Source of the DNA: Sphingobium sp. V4
Lineage (GTDB): Bacteria > Pseudomonadota > Alphaproteobacteria > Sphingomonadales > Sphingomonadaceae
Assembly: GCF_029590555.1 (NCBI RefSeq)
Contig: NZ_CP081002.1
Location: forward strand, 1,183,976 to 1,247,975
DNA length: 64,000 nucleotides
Reading direction: 5' to 3'
Under the pieces are notes generated by a model, which saw only the letters and a program-made list of their open reading frames with translations, was not told where the DNA came from and made no database searches. Within the stretch, counting starts at the first letter, position 1. Each line of letters opens with the position of its first letter. Of this stretch, positions 37,522 to 44,945 are shown in pieces. Made by a program: the position numbers and the translations under genes.

Positions 37522-38361
37522 TTAACGGAACAGCGACAGGATCGTCTGCGGCGCCTGGTTGGCGATCGACAGGGCCTGGACGCCCAGCTGCTGCTGGACC
37601 TGCAGGGCCTGAAGGTTCGCCGATTCCTTCGCCAGGTCGGCGTCGACGAGATTGCCGATACCGGCGGTCACCACATCGGACAGCTTGCTGGTGAAGCTCT
37701 GCTGACCTTCGATCTTGCGCGAAGCCGCGCCGAGATCGCTCAGGCTGGTGTTGACGGTCGAGATCACGGTATCGATCGTTGCGACCATCGCTTCGGCGTT
37801 GGCCTGGCTGCTGACGTCCGACGCGTCGATGACGTCATAGACAGCCGTGTCGAACGACTGGTTGGCGACGTCCAGCGTGTCGGTACCGGTCGCGACCTTC
37901 AGCGACTGGAGGGCGGCGACCGAGGTCGTGCCCGTGAAGGCGGAGTCGAGCAGGTTGGTGTTGTTGAATTCCGACGATTCGATGATCGTGCTGATCTGTT
38001 CCTTCAGCGCGGTGAAGTCCTTGTCGATAGCGGTGCGGCTATCGGCGTCGAGGCCGGCGTCCGCCGCCTCATAGGCCTTCGACTTCATCTGGTTCAGAAG
38101 ATCGGAAATCTGTTCGGCACCAGCGATCGCGGTGTCGGTCACGCTCTTCGCATTGTTGAGCGAGGAGGTCACCGCGCTCAGGCCGCCCAGGTCGCCCCGG
38201 AGAGTCTGTGCGATCGTGTATTTCGCCGAGTCATCCTTGGTCGAGCTGACAGCCAGACCGGTGTTGATACGGCTTTGCGTGACATCCATCTTGTTGTTGG
38301 TCGCGTTCAGGCTCTGAAGAGCCGCCATTGCACCAGCATTGGTGTTAACCGAAAACGCCAT
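37522..38361 (-). CDS. fliC: Flagellin
   Basis: A 279-aa flagellin with the conserved N-terminal domain (MAFSVNTNAGAMAALQSLNA, INTGLAVSSTKDDSAKYTIA) and C-terminal domain (NLVDADLAKESANLQALQVQ, QLGVQALSIANQAPQTILSL). The variable centre is short, as in alphaproteobacterial flagellins. It is the filament subunit exported through the flagellar type III system. Its own terminator follows, and its upstream leader contains a set of hairpins including a terminator-like one 25 nt before the ATG. Confidence 0.95.
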   Translation of the reverse strand: MAFSVNTNAGAMAALQSLNATNNKMDVTQSRINTGLAVSSTKDDSAKYTIAQTLRGDLGGLSAVTSSLNNAKSVTDTAIAGAEQISDLLNQMKSKAYEAADAGLDADSRTAIDKDFTALKEQISTIIESSEFNNTNLLDSAFTGTTSVAALQSLKVATGTDTLDVANQSFDTAVYDVIDASDVSSQANAEAMVATIDTVISTVNTSLSDLGAASRKIEGQQSFTSKLSDVVTAGIGNLVDADLAKESANLQALQVQQQLGVQALSIANQAPQTILSLFR

Positions 38362-38385
38362 TTCTTCATTCCTTCTAGAATAAAA

Positions 38386-38452
38386 AGGCCGACTTCTGCG
38401 GCCTGTGGCAGGAGAGCGCTGCCACCCGCATGACCCAATTTCTGCGGGTCAT
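38386..38452 (-). promoter_or_regulatory. Structured fliC leader with terminator-like hairpin and overlapping alternative stems
   Basis: Nearest to the ATG on the minus strand: AGGCCG - loop - CGGCCT followed by TTTTATT (38404 down to 38380), shaped like an intrinsic terminator. Further upstream two stems share bases and exclude each other: ACCCGCA/TGCGGGT (38424-38430 with 38443-38449) and ATGACCC/GGGTCAT (38430-38436 with 38446-38452). A third, GTGGCAG/CTGCCAC, spans 38405-38425. This could regulate fliC by attenuation or translation; whether it is transcribed is unknown. Confidence 0.45.
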
Positions 38453-38528
38453 GCTTCATTCTAGGAAGGGATTTGGTTCGGCCGTTCCCCGCAGCGATTT
38501 TTATTTCTCGCAGTCCTGCGCGGGAACG

Positions 38529-38557
38529 AAAAGGCCCGCATCCACTGGATGCGGGCC
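38529..38557 (-). terminator. Rho-independent terminator of flgH
   Basis: GGCCCGCATCC (38533-38543) pairs with GGATGCGGGCC (38547-38557) over a 3-nt loop, with AAAA at 38529-38532 giving a minus-strand U-run. It lies about 45 nt past the flgH stop and ends the flgF-flgG-flgA-flgH operon. Confidence 0.85.
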
Positions 38558-38602
38558 CAGGCAAGGTTTCCCGCGCTGGCACGCGGGAAGGTGGGGCGAG
38601 GC

Positions 38603-39361
38603 TCAGAAGGGAAAAAGCGCGTCGTAGATCTGCTGGCCCCAGCGCGCCTGCTGGGCATCGGTCAACTGGCCGCGACCGCCATAGCTGATCCGCGCCTCGG
38701 CGATCTGGCTGTGACGGATGCTGTTGTCGCGGGCGATGTCCTCGGGCCGGATGGTTCCGGTGACGATCAACTCGCGCAACTCATAATTGACGCGAACCTC
38801 CTGTCGCCCCCGGATCAGCAAATTGCCGTTGGGCAACACATCGACCACGGAGGCCGCCATGGTCATGTTGATCTGTTCGTTGCGCGACGTCCTGCCCGTA
38901 CCGATCGCGCTAGAAGCGGAACTTGTATCCACCAGCTCGCCGGGATCGGGATTGCCGGGCAGGATCTTGCCGATCTGGCTCTCCAGCCCGAGTAGCCCGG
39001 CGATGCCGCCGGTTTCGCTGCCGGTGCGGGTCCGTGTCGTGCTGTTGTCCACGCTCGCGCTGTCGGCGATATTGATCCGGATGGTGACGATGTCGCCGAC
39101 GCGAGATGCACGCTGGTCGCGGAAAAAGGCCCCCGCGCCGGTGCGGAAGAGCGATGCGCCCGTCGGGGCAGTCTCGGCCGGGGAGCTGGCCCCGGCGCGG
39201 CCCGCCGCCGCCTGGTTGCCGATAGAAGGGATGATATGCGGTGCGACCGGCGTCTCCGCTTCACTCATGCGCGGCGGTTTCCCGACATTGTTGAGTCGGC
39301 CGACTGCGCCGCAGCCCGATAACATCGACGCGGCAAGGATGGTGGGCAGGAGATATTTCAT
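38603..39361 (-). CDS. flgH: Flagellar basal-body L-ring lipoprotein FlgH
   Basis: A 252-aa lipoprotein with signal peptide MKYLLPTILAASMLSGC (lipobox LSGC, acylated C17). The L-ring domain includes SLFRTGAGAFFRDQRASRVG, DIVTIRINIADSASVDNSTT and LIRGRQEVRVNYELRELIVT, ending GQQIYDALFPF. It forms the outer-membrane ring of the flagellar rod. ATG 39361 is preferred because GAGGGAG lies ahead of it and it begins the signal peptide; an upstream ATG at 39379 overlaps the flgA stop. Confidence 0.94.
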   Translation of the reverse strand: MKYLLPTILAASMLSGCGAVGRLNNVGKPPRMSEAETPVAPHIIPSIGNQAAAGRAGASSPAETAPTGASLFRTGAGAFFRDQRASRVGDIVTIRINIADSASVDNSTTRTRTGSETGGIAGLLGLESQIGKILPGNPDPGELVDTSSASSAIGTGRTSRNEQINMTMAASVVDVLPNGNLLIRGRQEVRVNYELRELIVTGTIRPEDIARDNSIRHSQIAEARISYGGRGQLTDAQQARWGQQIYDALFPF

Positions 39362-39375
39362 CGGAACTGGCTCCC

Positions 39376-39807
39376 TCATGGCAGGATGACGCGCACCTGA
39401 CCGGGCCGGTCGGCCACTGCATCAAGCGTCCGGTTGGTGCTGAGGTTGACAACGCGCACGGCCTCGCCTTGGGCGGCGTCGCCCAAGGCACGGCCGCCGG
39501 CGGTGATACGCAGCGCACCCGACGACAGCGCAATCGTCACGGCCTCGCCCCGTCGGACGATGCGTGGCGCGGCGATATCCTTGGCGCGCACCGGGCTGCC
39601 GGCGGACAGGCGACGTGTTGCCTCCTGCCCGGCGGCTTCTTGGGACGGCGTGGCGCCGCGCGCCGCCGCGGGTGGCAGGGGGGCGCTAGTGAAGTCCGCT
39701 GCGCCCAGCCTTTCTCCCTTTTCGACCGTCCGGGCGAGGACGGGCGTATCGATCGTGGTTAAGGGCGCGAGTGCCGCTGTCGCGAGCAGGACGAGATGCG
39801 CGATCAT
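39376..39807 (-). CDS. flgA: Flagellar basal-body P-ring assembly chaperone FlgA
   Basis: A 143-aa exported protein, shorter than enterobacterial FlgA. Signal-like start (IAHLVLLATAALAPLTTI), SAF-type segment VLARTVEKGERLGAADFTSA with the later LSAGSPVRAKDIAAPRIVRR, and the C-terminal beta domain EAVTIALSSGALRITAGGRA, LSTNRTLDAV. It helps FlgI assemble in the periplasm. Start overlaps the flgG stop by 1 nt (TGATG). Confidence 0.87.
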   Translation of the reverse strand: MIAHLVLLATAALAPLTTIDTPVLARTVEKGERLGAADFTSAPLPPAAARGATPSQEAAGQEATRRLSAGSPVRAKDIAAPRIVRRGEAVTIALSSGALRITAGGRALGDAAQGEAVRVVNLSTNRTLDAVADRPGQVRVILP

Positions 39808-40592
39808 CAGCGCAGCTGCGTCGAGGTGGCAAGCATTTCGTCGGCCGCTTTCACCACGCGGCTGTTCATCTCATAGGCGCGCTGTGCGGTAATGAGAGAA
39901 GTGATCTCCGACACCGGATTGACGTTGGAGGCTTCGACAAACCCCTGGGTCAGCGTGCCGAAGGACGGCTCGCCGGGCGTCGACACGGTGGGCTGTCCGG
40001 ATGCGCCGGTTTCGAGGAACAGATTGGACCCGACCGCTTCCAGTCCCGCTTCATTGATGAAGGTCGCCAGTTCGAGCTGACCCACGGTCTGCAATTCGGT
40101 CTGCCCGGCGATCTTGACCTGCACCTCGCCGGTCTTGGACACGATTACGTCCAGCGCCCCTTGCGGGATGGTGATGTCGGGCTGCACGCGATAGCCCTCG
40201 CTCGTCACCAGTTCGCCCTGGTCGGACAGCTGGAATGAGCCGGCGCGGGTATAGGCCATGTCGCCGGACGGCATCATGATCTGGAAATAGCCCGGGCCGT
40301 CGATCGCCATGTCGTAGCGGTTGCCGGTGTTGGTCAGCGCGCCCTGTTCGGTGATGCGATAGACGCCGCCGGTGCGCACGCCCGCGCCGATCTGGATGCC
40401 GGAAGGCACCTTGGTCCCGTCCGCGCTGGTCGCCGCTCCTGGGCGCGCCACCTGCTGGTAGAGAAGATCCTGGAACTCGGCCCGCTGTCGTTTGAAGGCC
40501 GTGGTGTTCATATTGGCGATATTGTTGGAAATGACGTCGACATTGGTCTGTTGGGCCAACATGCCGGTGGATGCGATGGAAAGCGAACGCAT
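39807..40592 (-). CDS. flgG: Flagellar distal rod protein FlgG
   Basis: A 261-aa rod protein with the N-terminal rod motif (NVDVISNNIANMNTTAFKRQ), the central FlgG-type VYRITEQGALTNTGNRYDMA, IDGPGYFQIMMPSGDMAYTR, and the C-terminal SLITAQRAYEMNSRVVKAAD. It forms the outer part of the drive shaft and is exported without a cleaved signal. It lies 36 nt after flgF and overlaps flgA. Confidence 0.96.
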   Translation of the reverse strand: MRSLSIASTGMLAQQTNVDVISNNIANMNTTAFKRQRAEFQDLLYQQVARPGAATSADGTKVPSGIQIGAGVRTGGVYRITEQGALTNTGNRYDMAIDGPGYFQIMMPSGDMAYTRAGSFQLSDQGELVTSEGYRVQPDITIPQGALDVIVSKTGEVQVKIAGQTELQTVGQLELATFINEAGLEAVGSNLFLETGASGQPTVSTPGEPSFGTLTQGFVEASNVNPVSEITSLITAQRAYEMNSRVVKAADEMLATSTQLR

Positions 40593-40628
40593 GAAAACTC
40601 CTTTACGGAAAATGGTAGGGGGTTAGGG

Positions 40629-41372
40629 TCAGTTAATCCGGCCGAGGCGGTTTATGGCCTGCTGGCGCATGTCGGCCATGTCCTCGCTCATGCGCTGGCT
40701 GGTCTGGTAGGCGCGCAGGATGTCGACCATGTTCGTCGTCTCGACGATGGGCTCGACATTGGAGGCTTCGACACCACCGCTGCGCAGCTTCGTCTGGGCG
40801 GCGGTCATCAGTCGACCGCCGGTGCCGCTCAGCATCCCGTCGCCCCGCACATCGAGCATGTTCTCGTCGGCAAAGCTCGTGACGGCCAGGCGTCCGACCG
40901 GATTGTCGCCAGCCATCACCGACCCGTCCTGTGCGATGGTGACGTTACGCATCTGGTCCGGCGGCACGTTGATGGGACGGCCATTCTCGTCGAGCAGCCT
41001 TTGCCCGCCCGAAGTCGCCAGGTCGCCATTCTCCAGCATCTTGACGAAGCCGGCCCGCGTATAGGCGGTGGTGCCGTCGGCGCTTTCGACGTTCAGATAG
41101 CCCGGCCCCTCGATCATCACGTCCAGCGGGTTGCCGGTCGCCTGGAAGCTGCCCTGCTTGGTGTCGTGGATGGCGCCGAAATCCAGCACGAAACTGGTTT
41201 TGCGGGCATCCTCGATAGGGGCCTGCTTCACCTCCTCCACATATTCGTGGAACAGCGCCTGTTCGCGCTTGAAGCCGACCGTATTGGCGTTGGCGATATT
41301 GTTCGCCGTAATGTCCATCTGCCGGCGCAGGGCTTGCTCATGGCTAAGCAGAACGAAGGAGGAAACGTCCAT
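40629..41372 (-). CDS. flgF: Flagellar proximal rod protein FlgF
   Basis: A 247-aa rod protein. From ATG 41372: MDVSSFVLLSHEQALRRQMD, ITANNIANANTVGFKREQAL, then DVMIEGPGYLNVESADGTTA and the C-terminal EASNVEPIVETTNMVDILRA, YQTSQRMSEDMADMRQQAIN. The open frame continues upstream to 41600 but over non-flagellar sequence, and the rod motif must be at the N-terminus. First gene of the minus-strand flgF-G-A-H operon, divergent from fliL. Confidence 0.94.
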   Translation of the reverse strand: MDVSSFVLLSHEQALRRQMDITANNIANANTVGFKREQALFHEYVEEVKQAPIEDARKTSFVLDFGAIHDTKQGSFQATGNPLDVMIEGPGYLNVESADGTTAYTRAGFVKMLENGDLATSGGQRLLDENGRPINVPPDQMRNVTIAQDGSVMAGDNPVGRLAVTSFADENMLDVRGDGMLSGTGGRLMTAAQTKLRSGGVEASNVEPIVETTNMVDILRAYQTSQRMSEDMADMRQQAINRLGRIN

Positions 41373-41437
41373 TCCGGGCACCTTGTTCAAAAAGATGACG
41401 ATAATTGCCGCTAGGCAGAAATTGCCGTGCGTCCCTC

Positions 41438-41449
41438 CTATAATAGAGG
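41438..41449 (+). promoter_or_regulatory. CTATAATAGAGG motif upstream of fliL
   Basis: The 12-mer lies 62 nt ahead of fliL and recurs exactly at 44662-44673 ahead of the other plus-strand gene set of this flagellar block. TATAAT makes a good -10; the extended identity suggests a shared promoter class. No clear -35 was identified. Confidence 0.4.
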
Positions 41450-41511
41450 CGTGAACGCCAAAGCGGACGCGGACAGCGATAATCGATGGTCCGGCCCGCG
41501 CTTCAAGGGGA

Positions 41512-42021
41512 ATGAAAGTGGCGAGTGATGCGATCATTGACGTGACGCCGATAGAGGTGCGCAAGGAAGAGCCGAAAAACCGCAAGAAACTGCTTATCAT
41601 CGGGGCGGGCGCGGCGTTGCTGCTGGCGCTGGCGGGCGGTGGCGCCTGGTGGATGCTGCGCGACCAGGATGGCGAGCGGGCAGTTGAGGCGCCCGCTGCA
41701 TCGGCGGAAGCCGATGGCGCATCCTATATAGAAGTGCAGCCGATCATCGTGAATCTCCGCAGCGGCGATGGGCAGGCGCGCTTCCTGAAGCTGCGTTTCA
41801 TCCTGGTCGCTGCCGATGCGGGTAAGGTGGAGAGCATCAAGGAGCGTCTGCCCGTGGTGCTGGATGCGCTGCAACCCTTTTTGCGGGAGCTGCGCCCGGA
41901 CGATCTGGCCGGCTCCGCGGCGGTGTTCCGCATCAAGGAAGAGATGATGGCCCGCGCGACCCAAGCGCTGGGCGCGGGTACCGTGCGCGACGTCCTGATC
42001 CAGGATCTGGTGCAGCAATGA
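41512..42021 (+). CDS. fliL: Flagellar basal-body-associated protein FliL
   Basis: A 169-aa single-pass inner-membrane protein: basic cytosolic start (RKEEPKNRKK), transmembrane helix near residues 27-46 (LLIIGAGAALLLALAGGGAW), then the periplasmic FliL domain (YIEVQPIIVNLRSGDGQARF, LKLRFILVAADAGKVESIKE, ending VRDVLIQDLVQQ). It stabilises the stators around the motor. Start could be ATG 41512 or GTG 41518. Overlaps fliM as ATGA. Confidence 0.92.
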   Translation: MKVASDAIIDVTPIEVRKEEPKNRKKLLIIGAGAALLLALAGGGAWWMLRDQDGERAVEAPAASAEADGASYIEVQPIIVNLRSGDGQARFLKLRFILVAADAGKVESIKERLPVVLDALQPFLRELRPDDLAGSAAVFRIKEEMMARATQALGAGTVRDVLIQDLVQQ

Positions 42022-43037
42022 GCGACGATTTCGACGATTTCGTCCTTCCCGACCCACCCAAGATGGTGCCGGGCGAAGGCGACACATTCGACCAGGCGGG
42101 CATCGACGCGCTGTTCGGCTTCTGCGACGCCGTGCCGCAACAGCCCAAGAGCGGTCTGAAAGCCGTCATCGAGTCTAATGTCATCAGCTATGAACGGCTG
42201 CCGATGCTGGAGGTCGTGTGCGAACGCATGGTCCGCACCTTTGCCACCTCGATGCGCAACCTCACCTCCGACGCGATCGACGTCAGCTTGGAAGAGATCA
42301 CCTCGACGCGGTTCGGCGAGTTCATGAACCACGTCGCCCTGCCCGCCATGTTCGGCGTGTTCAAGGTGCGAGAGTGGGAGAATTTCGGTGTCGTAACGGT
42401 CGACAGCGGCCTGATCTACGCGGTGGTGGATGCCTTGCTCGGCGGCCGTCGCGGCAACGCGCCGATGCGGGTCGAAGGGCGCGCCTTCACCACCATCGAA
42501 ACCCAACTGGTCTGGAAGATGGTCGAACTGGCGCTGGAGGAGCTGTCCTCCTCCTTCGAGGCCGTCGAGCCGGTGACGATGGCGCTGGAGCGGATCGAGG
42601 CCAGCCCACGCTTCGCCGCCATCGCCGGCCCCAGCAACATCACTGCGGTCGCGACCTTCCGCGTCGATATGGAGGGACGCGGCGGCAAGTTCAGCATCCT
42701 CCTGCCCTATGCCACGCTGGAGCCGGTGCGCGCCAAGCTGCTGCAACGTTTCATGGGCGAAAAGCTCGGCCGCGACCGCATGTGGGAGGCGCATATGGCA
42801 AGCGAACTCACCAGCACCGCCGTGACCGTCGACGTGGTGCTGGGCGAAAAGCAGATGCCGCTGCGCGAAGTGACGGGCCTCAAGGTCGGGCAGACCATCG
42901 CCCTTAACCGCAGCCCGGACGATGCGCTTCAGGTCCAGTGCGGCGGCGTGCCGCTCGGCCAGGCGCATATCGGCCAGCGTTCCCAAAATATCGCCATCCG
43001 CATGGCAACCGACATCTCGAAAGGATTTCCCAGATGA
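42018..43037 (+). CDS. fliM: Flagellar motor switch protein FliM
   Basis: A 339-aa switch protein. The middle CheC-like domain includes LPMLEVVCERMVRTFATSMR and the GGRRGNAPMRVEGRAFTTIE stretch; the C-terminal SpoA domain starts VTVDVVLGEKQMPLREVTGL and continues LKVGQTIALNRSPDDALQVQ. The N-terminus (SDDFDDFVLPDPP, then FDQAGIDALFGF) contains the acidic CheY-binding patch followed by the usual Q.E/D.DALL-like motif. It forms the C-ring with FliG and FliN. Coupled to fliL and to the next gene by ATGA overlaps. Confidence 0.95.
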   Translation: MSDDFDDFVLPDPPKMVPGEGDTFDQAGIDALFGFCDAVPQQPKSGLKAVIESNVISYERLPMLEVVCERMVRTFATSMRNLTSDAIDVSLEEITSTRFGEFMNHVALPAMFGVFKVREWENFGVVTVDSGLIYAVVDALLGGRRGNAPMRVEGRAFTTIETQLVWKMVELALEELSSSFEAVEPVTMALERIEASPRFAAIAGPSNITAVATFRVDMEGRGGKFSILLPYATLEPVRAKLLQRFMGEKLGRDRMWEAHMASELTSTAVTVDVVLGEKQMPLREVTGLKVGQTIALNRSPDDALQVQCGGVPLGQAHIGQRSQNIAIRMATDISKGFPR

Positions 43038-43501
43038 GCCTCGCGACTTTCAGCAATGCGATCCTGATGCTGCTGTGCATGGCCGTGATCGTACAGACTT
43101 TGCGCCTGAGCAGGAGCGTGCGCGAACTGCGTTCCTCCGCGCTTCATGACAGCGTGGCGCAGCTTGAGCGAGCGACCGGGCAGGCCAGGGCGGTGCTGGG
43201 TGAACTGAAGATGATGCTCGCCACCGAGGTGGTGGCGCAGAGCCGCGCGGCTGCCAGCAGCGAAGCGTTGCGCGACGAATTGTCGGTGATGGTCGGGATC
43301 GGCAATGCCGTGGCCGAACGGATATTGGAGGCCGTAGCCGCGCAGAATGAAGCAAAGGCGGCTGAACCTGCCAAGCCGGCCCGGCGTCAGGGATCGCGCA
43401 AGGCGCGGTCGCGCACCGCGTCCGGCAAGGGGAAGCAGCCCACCAATCTCGTCCTCCTGCCATCGGTGACGGCGGATACGCGCGTTGCGGGGCACGCATG
43501 A
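43034..43501 (+). CDS. DUF6468-type protein of the flagellar operon
   Basis: A 155-aa protein with an N-terminal membrane helix ([20 protein letters not shown]), a coiled-coil-like stretch ([40 protein letters not shown]) and a basic, low-complexity tail ([20 protein letters not shown]). Proteins of this kind are found between fliM and motE-like genes in alphaproteobacterial flagellar clusters; their role is not established to my knowledge. ATG 43034 overlaps the fliM stop and the next gene overlaps its stop. Confidence 0.7.
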   Translation: MSLATFSNAILMLLCMAVIVQTLRLSRSVRELRSSALHDSVAQLERATGQARAVLGELKMMLATEVVAQSRAAASSEALRDELSVMVGIGNAVAERILEAVAAQNEAKAAEPAKPARRQGSRKARSRTASGKGKQPTNLVLLPSVTADTRVAGHA

Positions 43502-44118
43502 TGGCGATCCGGACGGTAGCGCCGCCCCAGGGGAATGGCCTGCTGCAATTTGCGCTCCGGCCGTCCACCTTGCTGCTCGGCGCGGCGGGGGTAGGGGTCA
43601 TCGCCAACGCCCTGGCGCTCGCCGCGCCGCTGGGGGCGGATGGCGAGGTCGCGACGCGGCTCGGCGTATCGCTCCAGGACAGCATGACGCAACGCGATCG
43701 CGCGCTAGCGGCGGAAAAGCGCAAGCTGGACATGCGGGAGCAGGCGGCCAAGGCCGGCGAGGCGCGGCTGGCGGCGGAGATGCGGGCGCGGCAGGAGCAG
43801 GCCGACGCCGCGGGCGCGCAGGCGGGGGCGGCAACTCCGCCCAGCCAGCCCTATGACGATCTGGCCCGCATCTACCAGACGATGAAGCCCGCCCGCGCCG
43901 CGCCGATCTTCGAGAAGCTGGACCTGGAGGTGCAGACGCAGGTGGCCCGGCGGATGCGGGAACGATCGACCGCGCTGCTGATGGCGGCGATGAGTCCCAA
44001 CGCGGCGGCGGAACTCACCATGTCTCTGGCGGGGCGCAAGGTGATCCAGCAGCGGCCCCCGCTGGCAGGGCGGGGGCCAGCGCCTTCGCGCCGCGCGCCG
44101 CCCGCCGCCGGGAAATAG
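43498..44118 (+). CDS. MotE-like flagellar protein (MgtE-N domain)
   Basis: A 206-aa protein: membrane anchor near residues 18-45 ([20 protein letters not shown]), a coiled coil ([20 protein letters not shown]), then the MgtE intracellular-N-like segment [40 protein letters not shown] and [16 protein letters not shown]. In Sinorhizobium, MotE is a periplasmic chaperone of the MotC stator partner. Last gene of the fliL-fliM operon, followed by a strong terminator. Confidence 0.78.
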   Translation: MMAIRTVAPPQGNGLLQFALRPSTLLLGAAGVGVIANALALAAPLGADGEVATRLGVSLQDSMTQRDRALAAEKRKLDMREQAAKAGEARLAAEMRARQEQADAAGAQAGAATPPSQPYDDLARIYQTMKPARAAPIFEKLDLEVQTQVARRMRERSTALLMAAMSPNAAAELTMSLAGRKVIQQRPPLAGRGPAPSRRAPPAAGK

Positions 44119-44129
44119 ACAAGGCAAAA

Positions 44130-44161
44130 GGCCGCTCTCGACAAGGAGAGCGGCCTTTTTT
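44130..44161 (+). terminator. Rho-independent terminator after the fliL-fliM-motE operon
   Basis: GGCCGCTCTC (44130-44139) pairs with GAGAGCGGCC (44146-44155) over a 6-nt loop, followed by TTTTTTG. The AAAA before the stem also lets it work for the convergent gene at 44181-44594. Confidence 0.92.
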
Positions 44162-44180
44162 GTTTCTCAATATGAAGGCG

Positions 44181-44594
44181 TCAGGCCGCCAGCGCGGAGA
44201 CCTTGACGATCAGCACCCTTGCGATCCCCGCATCCACGCCGATCAGCGCGGGCGTCAGCTGGGCGGAGAGCTTGCGGACGTCGACCGGGGTGAAGGGGGA
44301 GGCATGAAGCCGCGCGAATTCGATTGCCGCGCCCAGCCCGGCGGCGCGCAGTTCCGGCATCCGCCGTGCCAGGCCCGCCGCTCCCTCCGCGTGGCGCGCC
44401 TGCAGGATGATGGAGACGCGCAACACCCCCTCGACCCGGCTGGCGTCGATGATCGGGACGCTGATTTCTTCCATGGTGACGAAGGTGTCGGCCTGCGCCT
44501 CCTGCGCATGGCCGGGAGAGGCGCCCGCGACGAACGCGGCCATCAGCGCGCTGACGGTCAGGGCGCTGGGGCCCAGAACGGAACGGATCATCAA
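44181..44594 (-). CDS. Conserved-looking exported protein next to flagellar genes
   Basis: A 137-aa protein with a signal peptide (LTVSALMAAFVAGASPGHA) and a compact domain (EISVPIIDASRVEGVLRVSI, LRAAGLGAAIEFARLHASPF, VDVRKLSAQLTPALIGVDAG, VLIVKVSALAA). The strand-helix-strand pattern ending in a hydrophobic beta strand is reminiscent of FliL-like or assembly-factor folds, but I do not recognise a named family. Convergent with motE across a shared terminator. A second ATG at 44591 is an equally good start. Confidence 0.6.
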   Translation of the reverse strand: MMIRSVLGPSALTVSALMAAFVAGASPGHAQEAQADTFVTMEEISVPIIDASRVEGVLRVSIILQARHAEGAAGLARRMPELRAAGLGAAIEFARLHASPFTPVDVRKLSAQLTPALIGVDAGIARVLIVKVSALAA

Positions 44595-44661
44595 TACCTC
44601 CGGTTCGGGCGCCGCGTCAGATTCTCTGCGGCCCTTCGACCGCTCCGGCGCCCCACTTCTT

Positions 44662-44673
44662 CTATAATAGAGG
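44662..44673 (+). promoter_or_regulatory. CTATAATAGAGG motif, second copy
   Basis: Identical to the 12-mer at 41438-41449, here 23 nt before ATG 44697. A possible -10 element shared by the two plus-strand transcription units of the flagellar block. Confidence 0.4.
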
Positions 44674-44696
44674 GAAATGTCTTGAGGCAGGTGCAG

Positions 44697-44945
44697 ATGA
44701 GCAGCGATCAGCGGCCCGGCAAGGTTCGGGTCTTTTCTTCCGGCACGGCGACGCCGCAGCCGGCCCGGCGCCGCGGCGACCGCGTGGAGGCCGCGCCGGT
44801 GGCCGATCCGCCGCGCCTGCCCGCGCCCGCCGCGAAGCCGGGCGGCGGCCGGTTCCTGCTGCTGGCGGGCCTGTTCCTGCTGGGCTGCGCGGTCGGCGGC
44901 GCGCTCCTCGCCTGGTTCGGGCCGATGCCGGGAGCACTGTCGTGA
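44697..44945 (+). CDS. Small single-pass membrane protein of the flagellar block
   Basis: An 82-aa protein: positively charged, proline-rich cytosolic part (KVRVFSSGTATPQPARRRGD) and a C-terminal membrane helix (FLLLAGLFLLGCAVGGALLA) with about ten residues beyond. No family recognised. It overlaps the next gene (GTGA), so the two are made together; it may be a membrane partner or anchor for that exported repeat protein. Confidence 0.6.
   Translation: MSSDQRPGKVRVFSSGTATPQPARRRGDRVEAAPVADPPRLPAPAAKPGGGRFLLLAGLFLLGCAVGGALLAWFGPMPGALS

Noticed and set aside
38362..38470. Sigma-54 or sigma-28 promoter for fliC
   Set aside because: GTGGCAG...CTGCCAC resembles a -24/-12 pair at first sight, but the GG to GC spacing is 12 instead of 10 and the sequence is better explained as a hairpin; no TAAA-N15-GCCGATAA found.
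41724..42986. A 420-codon minus-strand frame across fliL and fliM
   Set aside because: Both covered plus-strand genes are unmistakable; the minus frame has the histidine/arginine-rich composition of antisense shadows.
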